The notes: generated from the sequence alone by a model not told the origin. Counted from the stretch's first letter, positions 1 through 9,767 are shown. The stretch is DNA of 64,000 bases from Alcaligenes faecalis (GCF_041521385.1 NZ_CP168006.1:3084133-3148132); one strand, 5' to 3'. Numbers and translations: made by a program.

Positions 1-189
1 GGAAGCGGGGATGTGCTGGCCGGTCTGGTCTGCGGCTTGTTGACTCAGGGGATGCCGGCCTTTGAAGCGGCAGGGGCGGCTGTCTGGCTACACTCACAAG
101 CTGCCCTGGAGTTTGGCCCTGGCCTGATCCCGGAAGATTTGTTAGCCGTGCTGCCACGCGTTTGGCAGCGCCTTTTGTCCAGGGCCTGA
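1..189 (+). CDS. nnrD: NAD(P)H-hydrate dehydratase, C-terminal end (partial)
   Basis: Only the last 62 residues are present; the gene begins before the window. The frame opens directly with [12 protein letters not shown], the conserved nucleotide-binding and catalytic motif of the ADP/ATP-dependent NAD(P)H-hydrate dehydratase (YjeF C-terminal, ribokinase-like) family, and ends with TGA at 187-189. The enzyme repairs hydrated NADH and NADPH in the cytoplasm. It faces the minus-strand DMT transporter gene across a 3-base gap. Whether the missing part carries an NnrE epimerase domain cannot be seen. Confidence 0.85.
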   Translation, partial: GSGDVLAGLVCGLLTQGMPAFEAAGAAVWLHSQAALEFGPGLIPEDLLAVLPRVWQRLLSRA

Positions 190-192
190 CAC

Positions 193-1116
193 TTATTTGC
201 GTGGGGCGCGCTGATAGGCCAGTGCCACGATCCCGCTCAGGACTACCGCTCCACCCAGCAATTGGGTGGAGTTCAAGGTTTGCTTCAGAATCAGCCAGCC
301 CAGAATCAGGGAGGCCACCGGCTCCATGTTCATGAAGGGCGCATTGCGTGTCATGTCCAGTCGGGGTGCCAGCACAAACAGGGTGACAAAGCCGGTGGTG
401 TACAGCACACAGACCAGCGACAGGGCAATCCAGCCTGTGGCATCGTGGGGCAAGGCAGAACCACCGGGCAGCAGTCCCAGGGGGCTGAGTGCAATCAGGC
501 AGACCAGCGTTTGGCTGATGGTACAGAAACTGCGCACCAGACCAGGCAGAGGGGCCAGTTTATTTTCTGTAACCCACAGACCCATGGCAAACGTCAGGGC
601 CGTCAGCAGGCTACACACCACACCCAGCACCCATTGCCCATCCAGCGTTGCGCCCTGAATCAGGCTGGGAGTGTCCAGCGCCAGCAAGAGGCCAATCAGA
701 ATGGCCACCATGATGATGGAGGCCTTGCGAGTCGGCTTGTGCCCGCCCAGGATCCAGGTCAGCAGGGCCAACAAGATTGGGTACATATTGGCCACCAGCA
801 AGGCCAGGGCGACAGGGATGCGGGCGATGGAGGAATAGATCAGCATGCACTGCATGGTGATCAGCGCGCCCAGCAGCAGTTGCCAGCCTAGATACTGACG
901 CGGCACATGCAAGGCTTGTTTGCGCCAGATGAGCAGCATGCTCAAGGCCAGGGTAGCCACGGCCGAACGAAAAATAACCGAGATGATCAGCCCGGTACCA
1001 TGGTCCAGTGCGACTTTGGCTGCAATATGGTTGGCGGCAAAGGAGCTGCCCAGCATTAACAGCAAAATAATGGCAAGGTGGCGGGGCAGTAAGGCAGGAG
1101 ATGTGGCGGGGGGCAT
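193..1116 (-). CDS. EamA/DMT family transporter
   Basis: 307 residues, almost all hydrophobic, forming about ten membrane helices in two EamA repeats, the standard size and plan of the drug/metabolite transporter superfamily (RhaT/YdcZ-like exporters). The protein starts MPPATSPALL and the first helix covers about residues 13-32. The substrate cannot be told from sequence; family members export amino acids, nucleosides or small metabolites through the inner membrane. It is transcribed away from the cardiolipin-synthase-like gene and converges on nnrD, so it is probably a single-gene unit. Confidence 0.85.
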   Translation of the reverse strand: MPPATSPALLPRHLAIILLLMLGSSFAANHIAAKVALDHGTGLIISVIFRSAVATLALSMLLIWRKQALHVPRQYLGWQLLLGALITMQCMLIYSSIARIPVALALLVANMYPILLALLTWILGGHKPTRKASIIMVAILIGLLLALDTPSLIQGATLDGQWVLGVVCSLLTALTFAMGLWVTENKLAPLPGLVRSFCTISQTLVCLIALSPLGLLPGGSALPHDATGWIALSLVCVLYTTGFVTLFVLAPRLDMTRNAPFMNMEPVASLILGWLILKQTLNSTQLLGGAVVLSGIVALAYQRAPRK

Positions 1117-1268
1117 GCTGCTTATTTCAAGTTTAAAGGACGAGGGCTTGCTTTATTGTTGTCCGCCCAGCCACTTGCTGCAAGTGTTGCTTGCACACCG
1201 TGGTCAATATGCCGTGGGTAGGCGGTGCTACTATGTGGAGCGATGTCCATGACCACAGAGATGCTCCC

Positions 1269-2873
1269 ATGAAAATCGACCCCGCCGATAAGCCGACGAT
1301 ACCCCGTTCTGCGGACCAGGCCCCGTCCATTTTTTGGCGCAGCCTGATTGCGGGTGGAGCCTTGCTGGCCGGCCTGACAGGCTGTGCATTGCCGTCGTTG
1401 GAGGGCCGTAGCCACAGCACGGCTTTGCCGCTGGATCAGGCCCAGGAGACCATGATTGGCCAGGCGGTGACCCCCCTGGTGCAGCAGCATCCTGGCTTGT
1501 CGGGTATTTACCCTTTGTTTGATCCACATGACGCGTATGCGGCCCGTGCCTTGCTGGCCTTCGCCGCTCAGAAAACGCTGGATGTGCAGTATTACATCTG
1601 GCGGGGCGACACCACCGGCACCTTGATGCTGGATACCTTGTTGCAAGCGGCTGAGCGCGGCGTGCGAGTGCGTTTGCTGATTGATGATAATGGTATTACG
1701 GGGCTGGATGACTCCTTATCGGCCTTGAACGCCCACCCCAATATTGAAGTGCGCCTGTTCAACCCTTTTGTGTTGCGCTGGCCTAAATCCTTGGGTTTTC
1801 TGATGGATTTTTCCCGTCTGAACCGGCGCATGCACAACAAGTCCTTTACCGTGGACAACCAGGTCACCATTATTGGTGGGCGCAACGTGGGTGATGAATA
1901 CTTCGGTGCGACCCAGGACGTGTTGTTTGCAGATCTGGATGTGATGGCCATCGGTGCTGTGGTCCAGGATGTCTCCACGGATTTCGATCGCTACTGGGCC
2001 AGCCAGTCGGCCTATCCGGTCGATACTTTGATTAAAACAGGTGATTCGCAAGCACTGGTGACGTTTCAGGCGCAGTTGCAAGAGGCCCAGGGGCAGCCGC
2101 GCGCCAAGGAGTATCAGCAGGTGCTGCGTGAGTCGGATCTGGTCAGCCATTTGGTGCGCGGTGAACTGGATTTCCAGTGGGCGCGTACCACCATGATCAG
2201 TGATGATCCGGCCAAGGCTTTGGGCCCGGTCAATCCGGAGCAGTTGATGGTCTGGCAAATGGACCATGTGCTGGGCAAACCCACCAGTCAGGTTGATCTG
2301 GTGTCCTCTTATTTTGTGCCGACAGCCGCGGGCGTGCGCGCTTTTGAGGAGATGATGAAACGGCCAGGCATGAAGGTGCGTGTTTTGACCAATTCTCTGG
2401 CAGCCACGGACGTGGCAGCGGTGCATGCCGGTTATGCGAAGCGACGCAAAGCCTTGCTGGAAGCGGGTGTGCAGTTGCTTGAGCTGCGGCCCACCACGGA
2501 CACACCTACCCGTCATGGTTCGGGGCCTTTTGGCAGCTCCGGCTCGGCCCTGCATGCCAAGACCTTTGCAGTGGATGGCAAACGCCTGTTTGTGGGGTCC
2601 TTTAATTTTGATCCGCGCTCGGTCAACTTGAATACGGAATTGGGCTTTATTATTGAAAGCCCTGAAATGGCGCAAGCCTTGTCCAAGAGTTTCGAGGAAG
2701 TCTTGCCTTATCGCAGCTATCGTGTCGAACTGGATGAGCAGGGCGATTTGGTATGGATTCAGTTGAACGAAGATGGCACCGAGCGTTTTTTTACCTCTGA
2801 GCCCAATGCCAGTCTTTGGCGGCGGGCCGGGGTCGGTATCTTGTCTGTCTTGCCGATCGAGTGGCTGCTTTAA
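1269..2873 (+). CDS. clsC: Phospholipase D family lipoprotein, cardiolipin synthase C-like
   Basis: 534 residues with two HKD (HxKxxxxD) motifs: HNKSFTVD at His189 and HAKTFAVD at His429, the paired catalytic motifs of phospholipase D enzymes. Size and motif spacing fit the ClsC/YmdC branch, which makes cardiolipin from phosphatidylglycerol and phosphatidylethanolamine. Residues 26-39 (SLIAGGALLAGLTGC) look like a lipoprotein signal with lipobox LTGC and acylated Cys39, so it is probably membrane-tethered on the periplasmic side. An in-frame upstream start at 1191 exists; I prefer ATG 1269 because the longer version puts 26 more residues before the signal. The symbol is by family resemblance; another PLD-family phospholipase is possible. 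Confidence 0.75.
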   Translation: MKIDPADKPTIPRSADQAPSIFWRSLIAGGALLAGLTGCALPSLEGRSHSTALPLDQAQETMIGQAVTPLVQQHPGLSGIYPLFDPHDAYAARALLAFAAQKTLDVQYYIWRGDTTGTLMLDTLLQAAERGVRVRLLIDDNGITGLDDSLSALNAHPNIEVRLFNPFVLRWPKSLGFLMDFSRLNRRMHNKSFTVDNQVTIIGGRNVGDEYFGATQDVLFADLDVMAIGAVVQDVSTDFDRYWASQSAYPVDTLIKTGDSQALVTFQAQLQEAQGQPRAKEYQQVLRESDLVSHLVRGELDFQWARTTMISDDPAKALGPVNPEQLMVWQMDHVLGKPTSQVDLVSSYFVPTAAGVRAFEEMMKRPGMKVRVLTNSLAATDVAAVHAGYAKRRKALLEAGVQLLELRPTTDTPTRHGSGPFGSSGSALHAKTFAVDGKRLFVGSFNFDPRSVNLNTELGFIIESPEMAQALSKSFEEVLPYRSYRVELDEQGDLVWIQLNEDGTERFFTSEPNASLWRRAGVGILSVLPIEWLL

Positions 2874-2903
2874 GCCAGATTCGATTATCTGCGATTGATG
2901 TGA

Positions 2904-2942
2904 AAGGCCCCCAAGGACAAGGCGAAGTCCTCGGGGGCCTTG
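2904..2942. terminator. Strong hairpin between convergent genes
   Basis: A 15-bp stem (AAGGCCCCCAAGGAC with GTCCTCGGGGGCCTT, one mismatch) and an 8-base loop lie between the ends of the clsC-like gene and the large BTAD regulator. It probably terminates both converging transcripts. No long T run follows on either strand. Confidence 0.7.
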
Positions 2943-2966
2943 TCATCAGACCGTGTGGTTTGCTGA

Positions 2967-5900
2967 CTAGACTTTGAGCCGTTGCACGGCCTGTCGGCGT
3001 GTCTGAATCCAGTCTGCGTAGCGGTGCAGGCCATATTTTTCCATGCATTGTTCAGCCAGATTCCACTCCTGCAAGGCTTGTGCATTTTCACCCAGCGCCA
3101 TCCAGGCATCACCACGTACACAGTGCAGTTCTGCGCGCAAACTGTTCGTGTCATAGCGCAGGCCTTGAGCAGCGGCCTTGTCAAGCCAGGGCATGGCCTC
3201 ATTGCTGCGTCCCAGGCGGATCATGGCGCGGGCAATCCGGCACATCAGGCCATCGGCGCTGATGGGCAGCCCGTACTGAGCAGTCTGTACGCAATCGAGC
3301 AGCGATTGCAGGCTGGTTTCCCGACCATGCAGCATCACCTGGCAATAGTGCAGGTAAGAGCGACTAAGCGCAGACCAGGGCTCGGGGTGATGCGATCTTT
3401 GTAGCTCTTGCAGGGACAGCTCGGCCACTTGCTGACAGTGCTCAAGCTGTTCCATCAGATAGTGGGCCTGCATCACGAACAAATGGGTGATGGCGCGCAG
3501 GGAGAAAGTGGTGTCTGAGCGCAGGCTTTGCAAGGCGAGATGAGCGTGCTGCTGTGCCGCCTCCCTATCGCCTTTCAAGGCCAGAGCCACGCTCAGGGTG
3601 CCAAAGGTCATGGATTGCGGAAAGTGCTCGGCAATGGCTTGACGGCTGCTCTGCTCCTTCAGGTCATCAAAGACGGCCAGGCTCAGGTTCAGTGTCTGGA
3701 TGGCATTGGCGACATTGCCTTTCCACAGCTCGTGCTGACCAATGGCATACAAAGCCCAACTGCGGTTTTGATCGTGGCTGGTTTCATTGGCCAGGGCCAG
3801 CAGTTGGCGCGCTTTTTGCAGGGCCTGTTCAAAATTGCCTTGGGCTTGAAGGGCCGTCCAGGCCGTCCATAAGCTGATCATGACCTGATCTGAGTCGTGC
3901 TCATCATGCAGCCCACGCCCCAATTCGTAAGCCATGGCGGTCGATGCCGAGGCCGGGCCATACAGGGACGATTCAATGGCACCTTGCAACATGCGGCATT
4001 CAAACTGCAGGGTTTGGCGTACCTGCAGGTCTTCAATCATATCGCTGCGGTTCAAGGAGCGTTGCAGATATTGGCTGGCCAGACGCAGGTCGTCTTGTGC
4101 CAAGGCCTCGCGGGCAGCGCGTTGCCACCAAAAGGCGGCTTCTGCGCTATCAGCCTCGCACAGGTGCCGAGCAATCAGCTCGGGTGCATGACGGCGGCGT
4201 ATACCGTGCTGGGCAACGGCGTGGTGGGCCTGGCGCAGCTCTTCGTGCATGGCCACGCGTTTCAGTGCCTGGGAGACCAGGGGCAGACAGGCTACCTGCT
4301 TGTCATGCATATCGATCAAATCCAGCGTCGCCAAGGTATCCAAGCCGCCGCTCAAGGTCGTGCTCTCCAGACGCAACATCAGGGCCAGCTCGTCAATGGC
4401 GATGGGCTCCTCCTGCAAGGCAATGCTGGTCAGAATGTGGCGTGTTGCGGGCAAGAGGCTGTGGTATTGGGTGCAGATCAGGTCAGTCAGGCGCAAGGCA
4501 TCGTGGCATTCGTTATTGAGCTCGTGGCAGCGCAGCAGTTCATGAGCGTGACCTGGGTTGCCCGCACTTAACTTGACCAGGCTGCTGCGTTTATCGCGCG
4601 ATAGCCGCTGGCCGCGTTGGTTGCTCAGCAAGCTGTTGATGCTGGAGCGATCCAGCGTCGGCAAGCTCAGGTGTTCGGCACGCTCCAGACCATGGCCAGG
4701 TTTGCGGCTGGTCGTGAGCAATAGCGTCGGGTGACGGGGGGCTGAGTGTGCCAGCAAGCGGATCAGACGTTGTGTAGGCGGGTCAGCCCATTGCACGTTC
4801 TCAATAATCAGCAAGCGACGGCGGGGCGAAGTGCCGGTGCCGCTGAGCAGGTTGAACAGCAAGTCCATATGCGCGGTGGAAGGCTCGTTCAGTTCTTGCT
4901 CTTCAGAGCCATGGCCTAACCATTGGTGCAGGGACTGGGCCTGTTTGGGGCTGGTTTCCAGTGCTTCTTGCAAGATTTGAACGGAGAAAGGGTCGTGCTG
5001 CTTGCCATTTTGCGAGGCAATGTAATCGGCAATCTGCTCGTGCAGCCAGAGACGAATCGGGTGCCAGGCCACACGACGCTTGTCTTCACGACAAGTGAGC
5101 ATAATGCAGGGGTGGTTGGTTTTTTGTACATAGTCCGCCAGAGACTGCACCAGCAGACTTTTGCCAACATGAGCGCGGCCGTGAATGGCGATGTGATGCA
5201 ATGTGCGACTTGAGCCAATCTGCGACCAGGCTTGCACCAGATGATCGAACTCTTGTGACCGGCCATAAACGCGGCTGGTCAAACGCGCGTGGTCTGTTTC
5301 GGAGGGGCTCAGATTCAACCACAGGGCCTCATTTTGGCGACCAGTGGGGGGGTGAGTATCTCTGCTGTCCAGACGCAGGGCGGCCTGCACGCTGATACGT
5401 GGTGCGCCGGGAGTAGCTTCCCAGCTCAAGGGCAAGACAACTTGTGCCAATTGACCCCAGGGGTCCGGACAGGCGCTTTGATCGTCCATGGCCAGATCGG
5501 CATGAAGGGCAACGCTCAGCGTAATGTGCTCATCCATGCGCAAGGTTGCGGCAACGCGTGCCAATATGGCCGCCTGAGTGACGGGTGACTCCAGCAGTTC
5601 TGGATACCCAAAATAGGCGATCAACTGATTGGGGCCCGCTTCACAGGGCCAGGCACCATGCTGTTCGATCAGATGTCGTAACGTCTGGCGGCTTTGTTCC
5701 AGCAGTTGTCCCCCTTTTTCGCGGGCGTGGCGGTGGCCGGGTTCAAAGCGCAGGCACAAACCCACTGCCGCCAAGGGACGCAACTGCAGGCAGACTGTCG
5801 TCGACAAGGATTTGACCGGGCTGGACGACGAGCGTGTCGGCAGATCTACCAAGTTGCGTGTCTGGGCACTGGGTTCGCACCCCAAACGGTCGGCCAGCAA

Positions 5901-6578
5901 GACCGAACACTGCTCATAAGCGTGCAGGGCCGCTTCGTGCTGACCTTCCTGTTTCAGCAGTCGAATCAGCTCTTGATGCAGCTTTTCTTCTTCCGGCCAG
6001 AGCACAAGCCAGCGTTTAAGATGGCTGATCGCTTGTGGTGTAGGTAAAGATTTCAGACCAGACTGGATATAACGGTCACGACATTGAGACAGGGCTTGCC
6101 GAATAGTGTGCTGCGTATCCTGCAACCAGTCTTGCAACTGCTCGCCATGATGCAGCTTCACTTGCCCCAGCAAGGGGCCCTGATACAGATTCAGGCGCTC
6201 TAGATCGCTAAGTGTAGGCTGGCTGGGGTGTTGCAGCAGGCTGAGCACATCCACTTGTGTGCGGTTGGGATCCAGGGCCAGAGTGTCATTGGTAATGTGC
6301 AGGGCCTGGTCACAGCCTTCAAAGGCGCGGCGCAGGGCGTGCAGCGCGTGACGCAAGCGAGCGCGACCCACACTGATAGGATCTTCATGCCAGATCGTTT
6401 CGGCCAGATGGCTGCGGCTGATGGGCTTACCCTGCGCCAAAGCCAACATGGACAACAAAATACGTGCTTTATCGTAATTAATGATTTGTGCACGGCATTG
6501 TCCTTGAACCAGAAGTCGGTAAGGACCGAGCAGGTAAATTTGGGCCAAGTGCGAGGCAGAGGAAGGTAAAACATCCAT
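2967..6578 (-). CDS. Large BTAD-AAA-TPR transcriptional regulator with cyclase-like middle domain
   Basis: 1203 residues. Residues about 10-110 are a winged-helix DNA-binding domain and about 110-245 a bacterial transcriptional activation (BTAD) helical repeat, as in SARP-type regulators. Residues about 255-415 resemble the class III adenylate/guanylate cyclase fold (LIAYFGYP followed by a run like RVAATL...ITLSVALHADLAM), but the metal-binding aspartates and substrate residues are not evident. Next comes an AAA_16-type ATPase with Walker A GRAHVGKS and a Walker B-like LLIIENVQWAD, and the last ~400 residues are TPR-like helical repeats. This is the STAND architecture: a ligand- or protein-sensing ATPase controlling DNA binding. 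It stands alone, transcribed toward clsC; its target is unknown. Confidence 0.8.
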   Translation of the reverse strand: MDVLPSSASHLAQIYLLGPYRLLVQGQCRAQIINYDKARILLSMLALAQGKPISRSHLAETIWHEDPISVGRARLRHALHALRRAFEGCDQALHITNDTLALDPNRTQVDVLSLLQHPSQPTLSDLERLNLYQGPLLGQVKLHHGEQLQDWLQDTQHTIRQALSQCRDRYIQSGLKSLPTPQAISHLKRWLVLWPEEEKLHQELIRLLKQEGQHEAALHAYEQCSVLLADRLGCEPSAQTRNLVDLPTRSSSSPVKSLSTTVCLQLRPLAAVGLCLRFEPGHRHAREKGGQLLEQSRQTLRHLIEQHGAWPCEAGPNQLIAYFGYPELLESPVTQAAILARVAATLRMDEHITLSVALHADLAMDDQSACPDPWGQLAQVVLPLSWEATPGAPRISVQAALRLDSRDTHPPTGRQNEALWLNLSPSETDHARLTSRVYGRSQEFDHLVQAWSQIGSSRTLHHIAIHGRAHVGKSLLVQSLADYVQKTNHPCIMLTCREDKRRVAWHPIRLWLHEQIADYIASQNGKQHDPFSVQILQEALETSPKQAQSLHQWLGHGSEEQELNEPSTAHMDLLFNLLSGTGTSPRRRLLIIENVQWADPPTQRLIRLLAHSAPRHPTLLLTTSRKPGHGLERAEHLSLPTLDRSSINSLLSNQRGQRLSRDKRSSLVKLSAGNPGHAHELLRCHELNNECHDALRLTDLICTQYHSLLPATRHILTSIALQEEPIAIDELALMLRLESTTLSGGLDTLATLDLIDMHDKQVACLPLVSQALKRVAMHEELRQAHHAVAQHGIRRRHAPELIARHLCEADSAEAAFWWQRAAREALAQDDLRLASQYLQRSLNRSDMIEDLQVRQTLQFECRMLQGAIESSLYGPASASTAMAYELGRGLHDEHDSDQVMISLWTAWTALQAQGNFEQALQKARQLLALANETSHDQNRSWALYAIGQHELWKGNVANAIQTLNLSLAVFDDLKEQSSRQAIAEHFPQSMTFGTLSVALALKGDREAAQQHAHLALQSLRSDTTFSLRAITHLFVMQAHYLMEQLEHCQQVAELSLQELQRSHHPEPWSALSRSYLHYCQVMLHGRETSLQSLLDCVQTAQYGLPISADGLMCRIARAMIRLGRSNEAMPWLDKAAAQGLRYDTNSLRAELHCVRGDAWMALGENAQALQEWNLAEQCMEKYGLHRYADWIQTRRQAVQRLKV

Positions 6579-6774
6579 GGGCTCGGGCTCGTATCAAGAG
6601 TTAAGCAATGATTGGGATAATGTATCCGATCCGTTTAATTTGTGTTTGCCAACTTTTGCGAAAATAAACGCTTTGCTTGTTCAAGATTAAATTGTTTTGG
6701 CCTATCAGCAGCTTATTGCATCGCAGGCTATGATGTGGGCTTATCACTTTTTTTGTGCTTGATTGTCTCTTCGT

Positions 6775-6969
6775 ATGGTTGATCCCACACGTTCATCGCT
6801 GCGCAAACAGTCCAAATTGCCTCTGTCGCTCAAAGTGAAATATACCTTGCGAGCGCGCCTGGAGCGTGGCGAGTGGCCGGTAGGAACGCGTATTCCCACG
6901 CTGGAGGAGCTGATGCAGGAATACGGCGCCTTGTGTGGGTGGCCGGGAACACCGCTACACCTGTTCTGA
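6775..6969 (+). pseudogene. Truncated GntR-family regulator (N-terminal remnant)
   Basis: From ATG 6775 the frame gives LPLSLKVKYTLRARLERGEW, then PVGTRIPTLEELMQEYG, a clear match to the start of a GntR winged-helix domain (HutC/FadR type). It then runs into an unrelated tail (ALCGWPGTPLHLF) and stops at 6969. The recognition helix and the whole ligand-binding domain are missing, so it cannot work as a normal GntR regulator. In another frame, about 6937-7049 stays open for some 38 codons without a recognisable match, consistent with a deletion junction. A functional short protein is unlikely. Confidence 0.65.
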
Positions 6970-7098
6970 CCGGCTACCTATTTCTGCTTTCTTCTTTTGA
7001 GGAACTGCATTGCTATCAAGTAGTGAGCCTTCCTGAGGCAACTTCATGAAAAAACTCCGTGCTCTGTCATATCTATGCACTTATGGAGTCCATAAAAA

Positions 7099-7138
7099 AC
7101 ACCCCAAAGGTTGGAAAAGTATCCAATTTTTGGGGTGT
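7099..7138 (-). terminator. Rho-independent terminator of the Bug receptor gene
   Basis: Read on the minus strand: an outer stem CACCCCAAA/TTTGGGGTG, an inner stem TTGGA/TCCAA, then a T-rich run (GTTTTTTATG). It lies 30 bases after the Bug stop codon and ends the sulfatase-Bug transcript. Confidence 0.85.
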
Positions 7139-7168
7139 GGTTCATTTCAGAGTCCGTAACTTCACCAA

Positions 7169-8140
7169 TTACTGATCAGAACGAATATTGTTCTCTCGCA
7201 CAATCTGCTCCCAGCGCGCATTACGCTGCTGTACCCATTGCGCTGGCGAAACCTTGGATGAATCGTAGGCTTGAATATCCAGCATCCGCAAAGTCTCGGC
7301 GGTAGAAGGACGTTTCACGATGTCGCTCAGCAAGTCGTTCCATGCCTTGATCTTCTCTGGAGGTGAACCCTTGGTGGTGAAAACCAGGTACGAGAAGCTC
7401 TCGTCAAAGTTCTCCAGGCCGGGTAACTTTGCTTCGGCCAATGTAGGGACTTCGGGCAATAAAGGATTGCGTTTTCCGCCAGAAGTCGCCAATGGCGTCA
7501 GCAAGCCTTCCTTGATCGGACCCAAAACACCGGCAATGGTCAGGAAACCACTGTCCAGACGCTCGCCATACATGTCATTGACCACGGCGCTATTGCTGCG
7601 ATATGGAATGTGATCCAGCTTGATCCCGCTATCTTGCGTCAAGGCCGACATCATCAAATGTCCTGGCGAGCCCATACCGGCAGAGCCGTAATTCATGGGC
7701 TTGGCGCGGGCACGCTCCAGAAACTCGGCTGGTGTTGTGATACCAGTTTTGCTGGGAACCACCAGGACCTGGTCAAAGGTACCCAGCAAGGATACCAGCT
7801 CCAGGGAGTCCTCGATCTTGAATTTACTGTTGACGTAAATATGGGGATTGGCCGTGGCAACCGTATCCAGAGTCAGCAGCAAGGTATTGCCATCCGGTTT
7901 GGCTCGGCCCACTGCGTCGGCAGCAATCGAGCCTGCCGCACCCGCGCGATTCTCCACCACAATAGTTTGACCAGTGGTTTCAGTAGCCTCGCGGGCCAAC
8001 ATGCGACCCAGGACATCCAGCGGGCCGCCTGCAGCGGAGCTGACGACAAGCGTGGCCACCTCGGCACTTTGGACTGGTGTAGCCAAAGGTAGGATCAGCG
8101 CACAAATGCTTACGTTGCGCAGCAAGGAAAGGATGGGCAT
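7169..8140 (-). CDS. Bug/TctC family periplasmic substrate-binding protein
   Basis: 323 residues with an N-terminal signal peptide (MPILSLLRNVSICALILPLA... cut near PVQSA/EVAT) followed by the Bug fold: VSSAAGGPLDVLGRMLA, VVENRAGAAGSIAADAVG and KPDGNTLLL are the family hallmarks. Bug proteins bind organic acids or other small solutes in the periplasm, often with no dedicated TctAB permease beside them, as here. The gene starts 37 bases after the sulfatase stop, so the two are probably one transcript, and the ligand may be the sulfatase substrate or product. The start is supported by GGAG nine bases upstream. Confidence 0.88.
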   Translation of the reverse strand: MPILSLLRNVSICALILPLATPVQSAEVATLVVSSAAGGPLDVLGRMLAREATETTGQTIVVENRAGAAGSIAADAVGRAKPDGNTLLLTLDTVATANPHIYVNSKFKIEDSLELVSLLGTFDQVLVVPSKTGITTPAEFLERARAKPMNYGSAGMGSPGHLMMSALTQDSGIKLDHIPYRSNSAVVNDMYGERLDSGFLTIAGVLGPIKEGLLTPLATSGGKRNPLLPEVPTLAEAKLPGLENFDESFSYLVFTTKGSPPEKIKAWNDLLSDIVKRPSTAETLRMLDIQAYDSSKVSPAQWVQQRNARWEQIVRENNIRSDQ

Positions 8141-8177
8141 AGAGGTCTCCAGATAGGGGTGGGTAACAGTATCTATC

Positions 8178-9767
8178 TCACGCTATCGCCAAAGGCAGGG
8201 GGCTGGTTTCGCTGTGAGCCATCATGGTGTCGATCAATTGACACAAAAGCGTTGTTTTTAACGTTTGCGCGTCAGGTTCATTCCACAAATTATGTTGTTC
8301 CAGTGGATCGGCTTGCAGATCGTACAGCTCTCCGATGTGACCGCCCTCGTACAGACTGAGACGATGCTGCTGTGTGACCAGCGAGCGCAGCTTGGTGCGA
8401 ATAGGCGTATTGAACAGCTTGCGCTGGTTTTCTTCCTCAATCAATACGCCTGTTCGCCAATCCACGGCTTCGTTCTGTATCACTTTCAGCAAGGAGCGGC
8501 CTTGAATGCCGTTGTAGGGCAACTGGCCTGCGCGCTGCAGAACCGTAGGCGCGACGTCAATGGTAGAACAGACCATCGTGCTTGTGCCTTGAGATTTCGC
8601 ATCCTTTGGGTCAAACCAGATAAAGGGGCTGCGAATAATGCTTTGGTAATGTACAGGGCCTTTGAGCATGAGCTGATGGTCGCCCATGAAATCGCCATGA
8701 TCACTCATGAACATGACAATGGTGTTCTCCGCCTGGCCGGTGTGCTCCAGATGATCCAGAATGCGACCGATCTCGGCATCGATATGCGTGATGGAGCCGT
8801 AATTCAGAGCAATTGCCTCGCGCGCTTCGCGCTCTGAGCAGGCGAACAGCGTGGGCGTGTGCTTGATCGCTTTGCCTTCATCGCGCCGTTTATGGAGCAG
8901 TTGCAGATGGGCTGGCAAGGGATGGGGGCCCAGGTGGAAGGAGTCGGGCAGGCTGACCTCTTCAGGCTTGTACATATCCCAGTATTGACCGTGCGGGGTG
9001 TAGGGGTGATGGGGGTCGGGGAAGGAGCATTGAATGAAGAAGGGCTGTTGTTCCTGGGCATATTTATCCAGCACCGCGCGGGTACGCTCACCAATCCAGG
9101 CTGTGGTGCTGTACTCTTCTGGCACGCGGGTACGCCATGCTTGGCCGATACGACTCAATTCGTAGTCGGGAGTCGGGATGGCATTCTCAGGGCCGGATAG
9201 GGCGGCGATGTCAGGATGTTCATTTTGCAGCCAGCGACCATAGTCACCCCAGACCTGATCGCCGTGGTCAATGGCCAGGTCCACGTGTTCGTAACCGTAA
9301 AAAGGAAGTTGTACGCCGTGATCGGCGCGATCGCGCCACCATTGGCCACACTCCTGGCCGTAATCGTTGGTCGGCAGGGGTGGGCGGGCTTCCCCCTTGG
9401 TCGGTGGATCATCCGGGCGTGGGTAGAGGGGGGGGGTATCCGTTATGTTTTGCAAATGTGCCTTGCCCACCAAGGCAGTGCCCCAGCCTGCCTGACGCAG
9501 TACATCGACAAACGTGGTGGAGTCCAGCGGTAGGGGAACGCCGTTGTGGCGAGCGCCGTGTACCGAAGGCATGCGGCCAGTCATCAGGGAAGCACGGTTG
9601 GGCATGCAGATCGGGGTGGCGACGTAGAATCGCTCCGCACGCCAACCACGAGCGGCCAAAGAGTCCAGATTGGGTGTTTTTATTTCTTTATTGCCGTAAC
9701 AAGCCAAATGGTCTGCACGGAGTTGATCCGCAATGATTAATAAAAAATTGGGTACTGACTGAGCCAT
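8178..9767 (-). CDS. Sulfatase-family hydrolase (formylglycine type)
   Basis: 529 residues. The N terminus NFLLIIADQLRADHLACYGN supplies the metal-binding aspartates, and PICMPNRASLMTGR contains the CxPxR sulfatase signature, whose Cys is converted to formylglycine by a maturase. MFMSDHGDFMGDH is the second metal-binding block. There is no signal peptide, so it should act in the cytoplasm. The family includes arylsulfatases, choline sulfatase and phosphonate monoester hydrolases; the exact substrate cannot be read. It is followed by a Bug receptor and faces a LysR gene, which suggests import and hydrolysis of a sulfate (or phosphonate) ester under LysR control. Confidence 0.85.
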   Translation of the reverse strand: MAQSVPNFLLIIADQLRADHLACYGNKEIKTPNLDSLAARGWRAERFYVATPICMPNRASLMTGRMPSVHGARHNGVPLPLDSTTFVDVLRQAGWGTALVGKAHLQNITDTPPLYPRPDDPPTKGEARPPLPTNDYGQECGQWWRDRADHGVQLPFYGYEHVDLAIDHGDQVWGDYGRWLQNEHPDIAALSGPENAIPTPDYELSRIGQAWRTRVPEEYSTTAWIGERTRAVLDKYAQEQQPFFIQCSFPDPHHPYTPHGQYWDMYKPEEVSLPDSFHLGPHPLPAHLQLLHKRRDEGKAIKHTPTLFACSEREAREAIALNYGSITHIDAEIGRILDHLEHTGQAENTIVMFMSDHGDFMGDHQLMLKGPVHYQSIIRSPFIWFDPKDAKSQGTSTMVCSTIDVAPTVLQRAGQLPYNGIQGRSLLKVIQNEAVDWRTGVLIEEENQRKLFNTPIRTKLRSLVTQQHRLSLYEGGHIGELYDLQADPLEQHNLWNEPDAQTLKTTLLCQLIDTMMAHSETSPLPLAIA

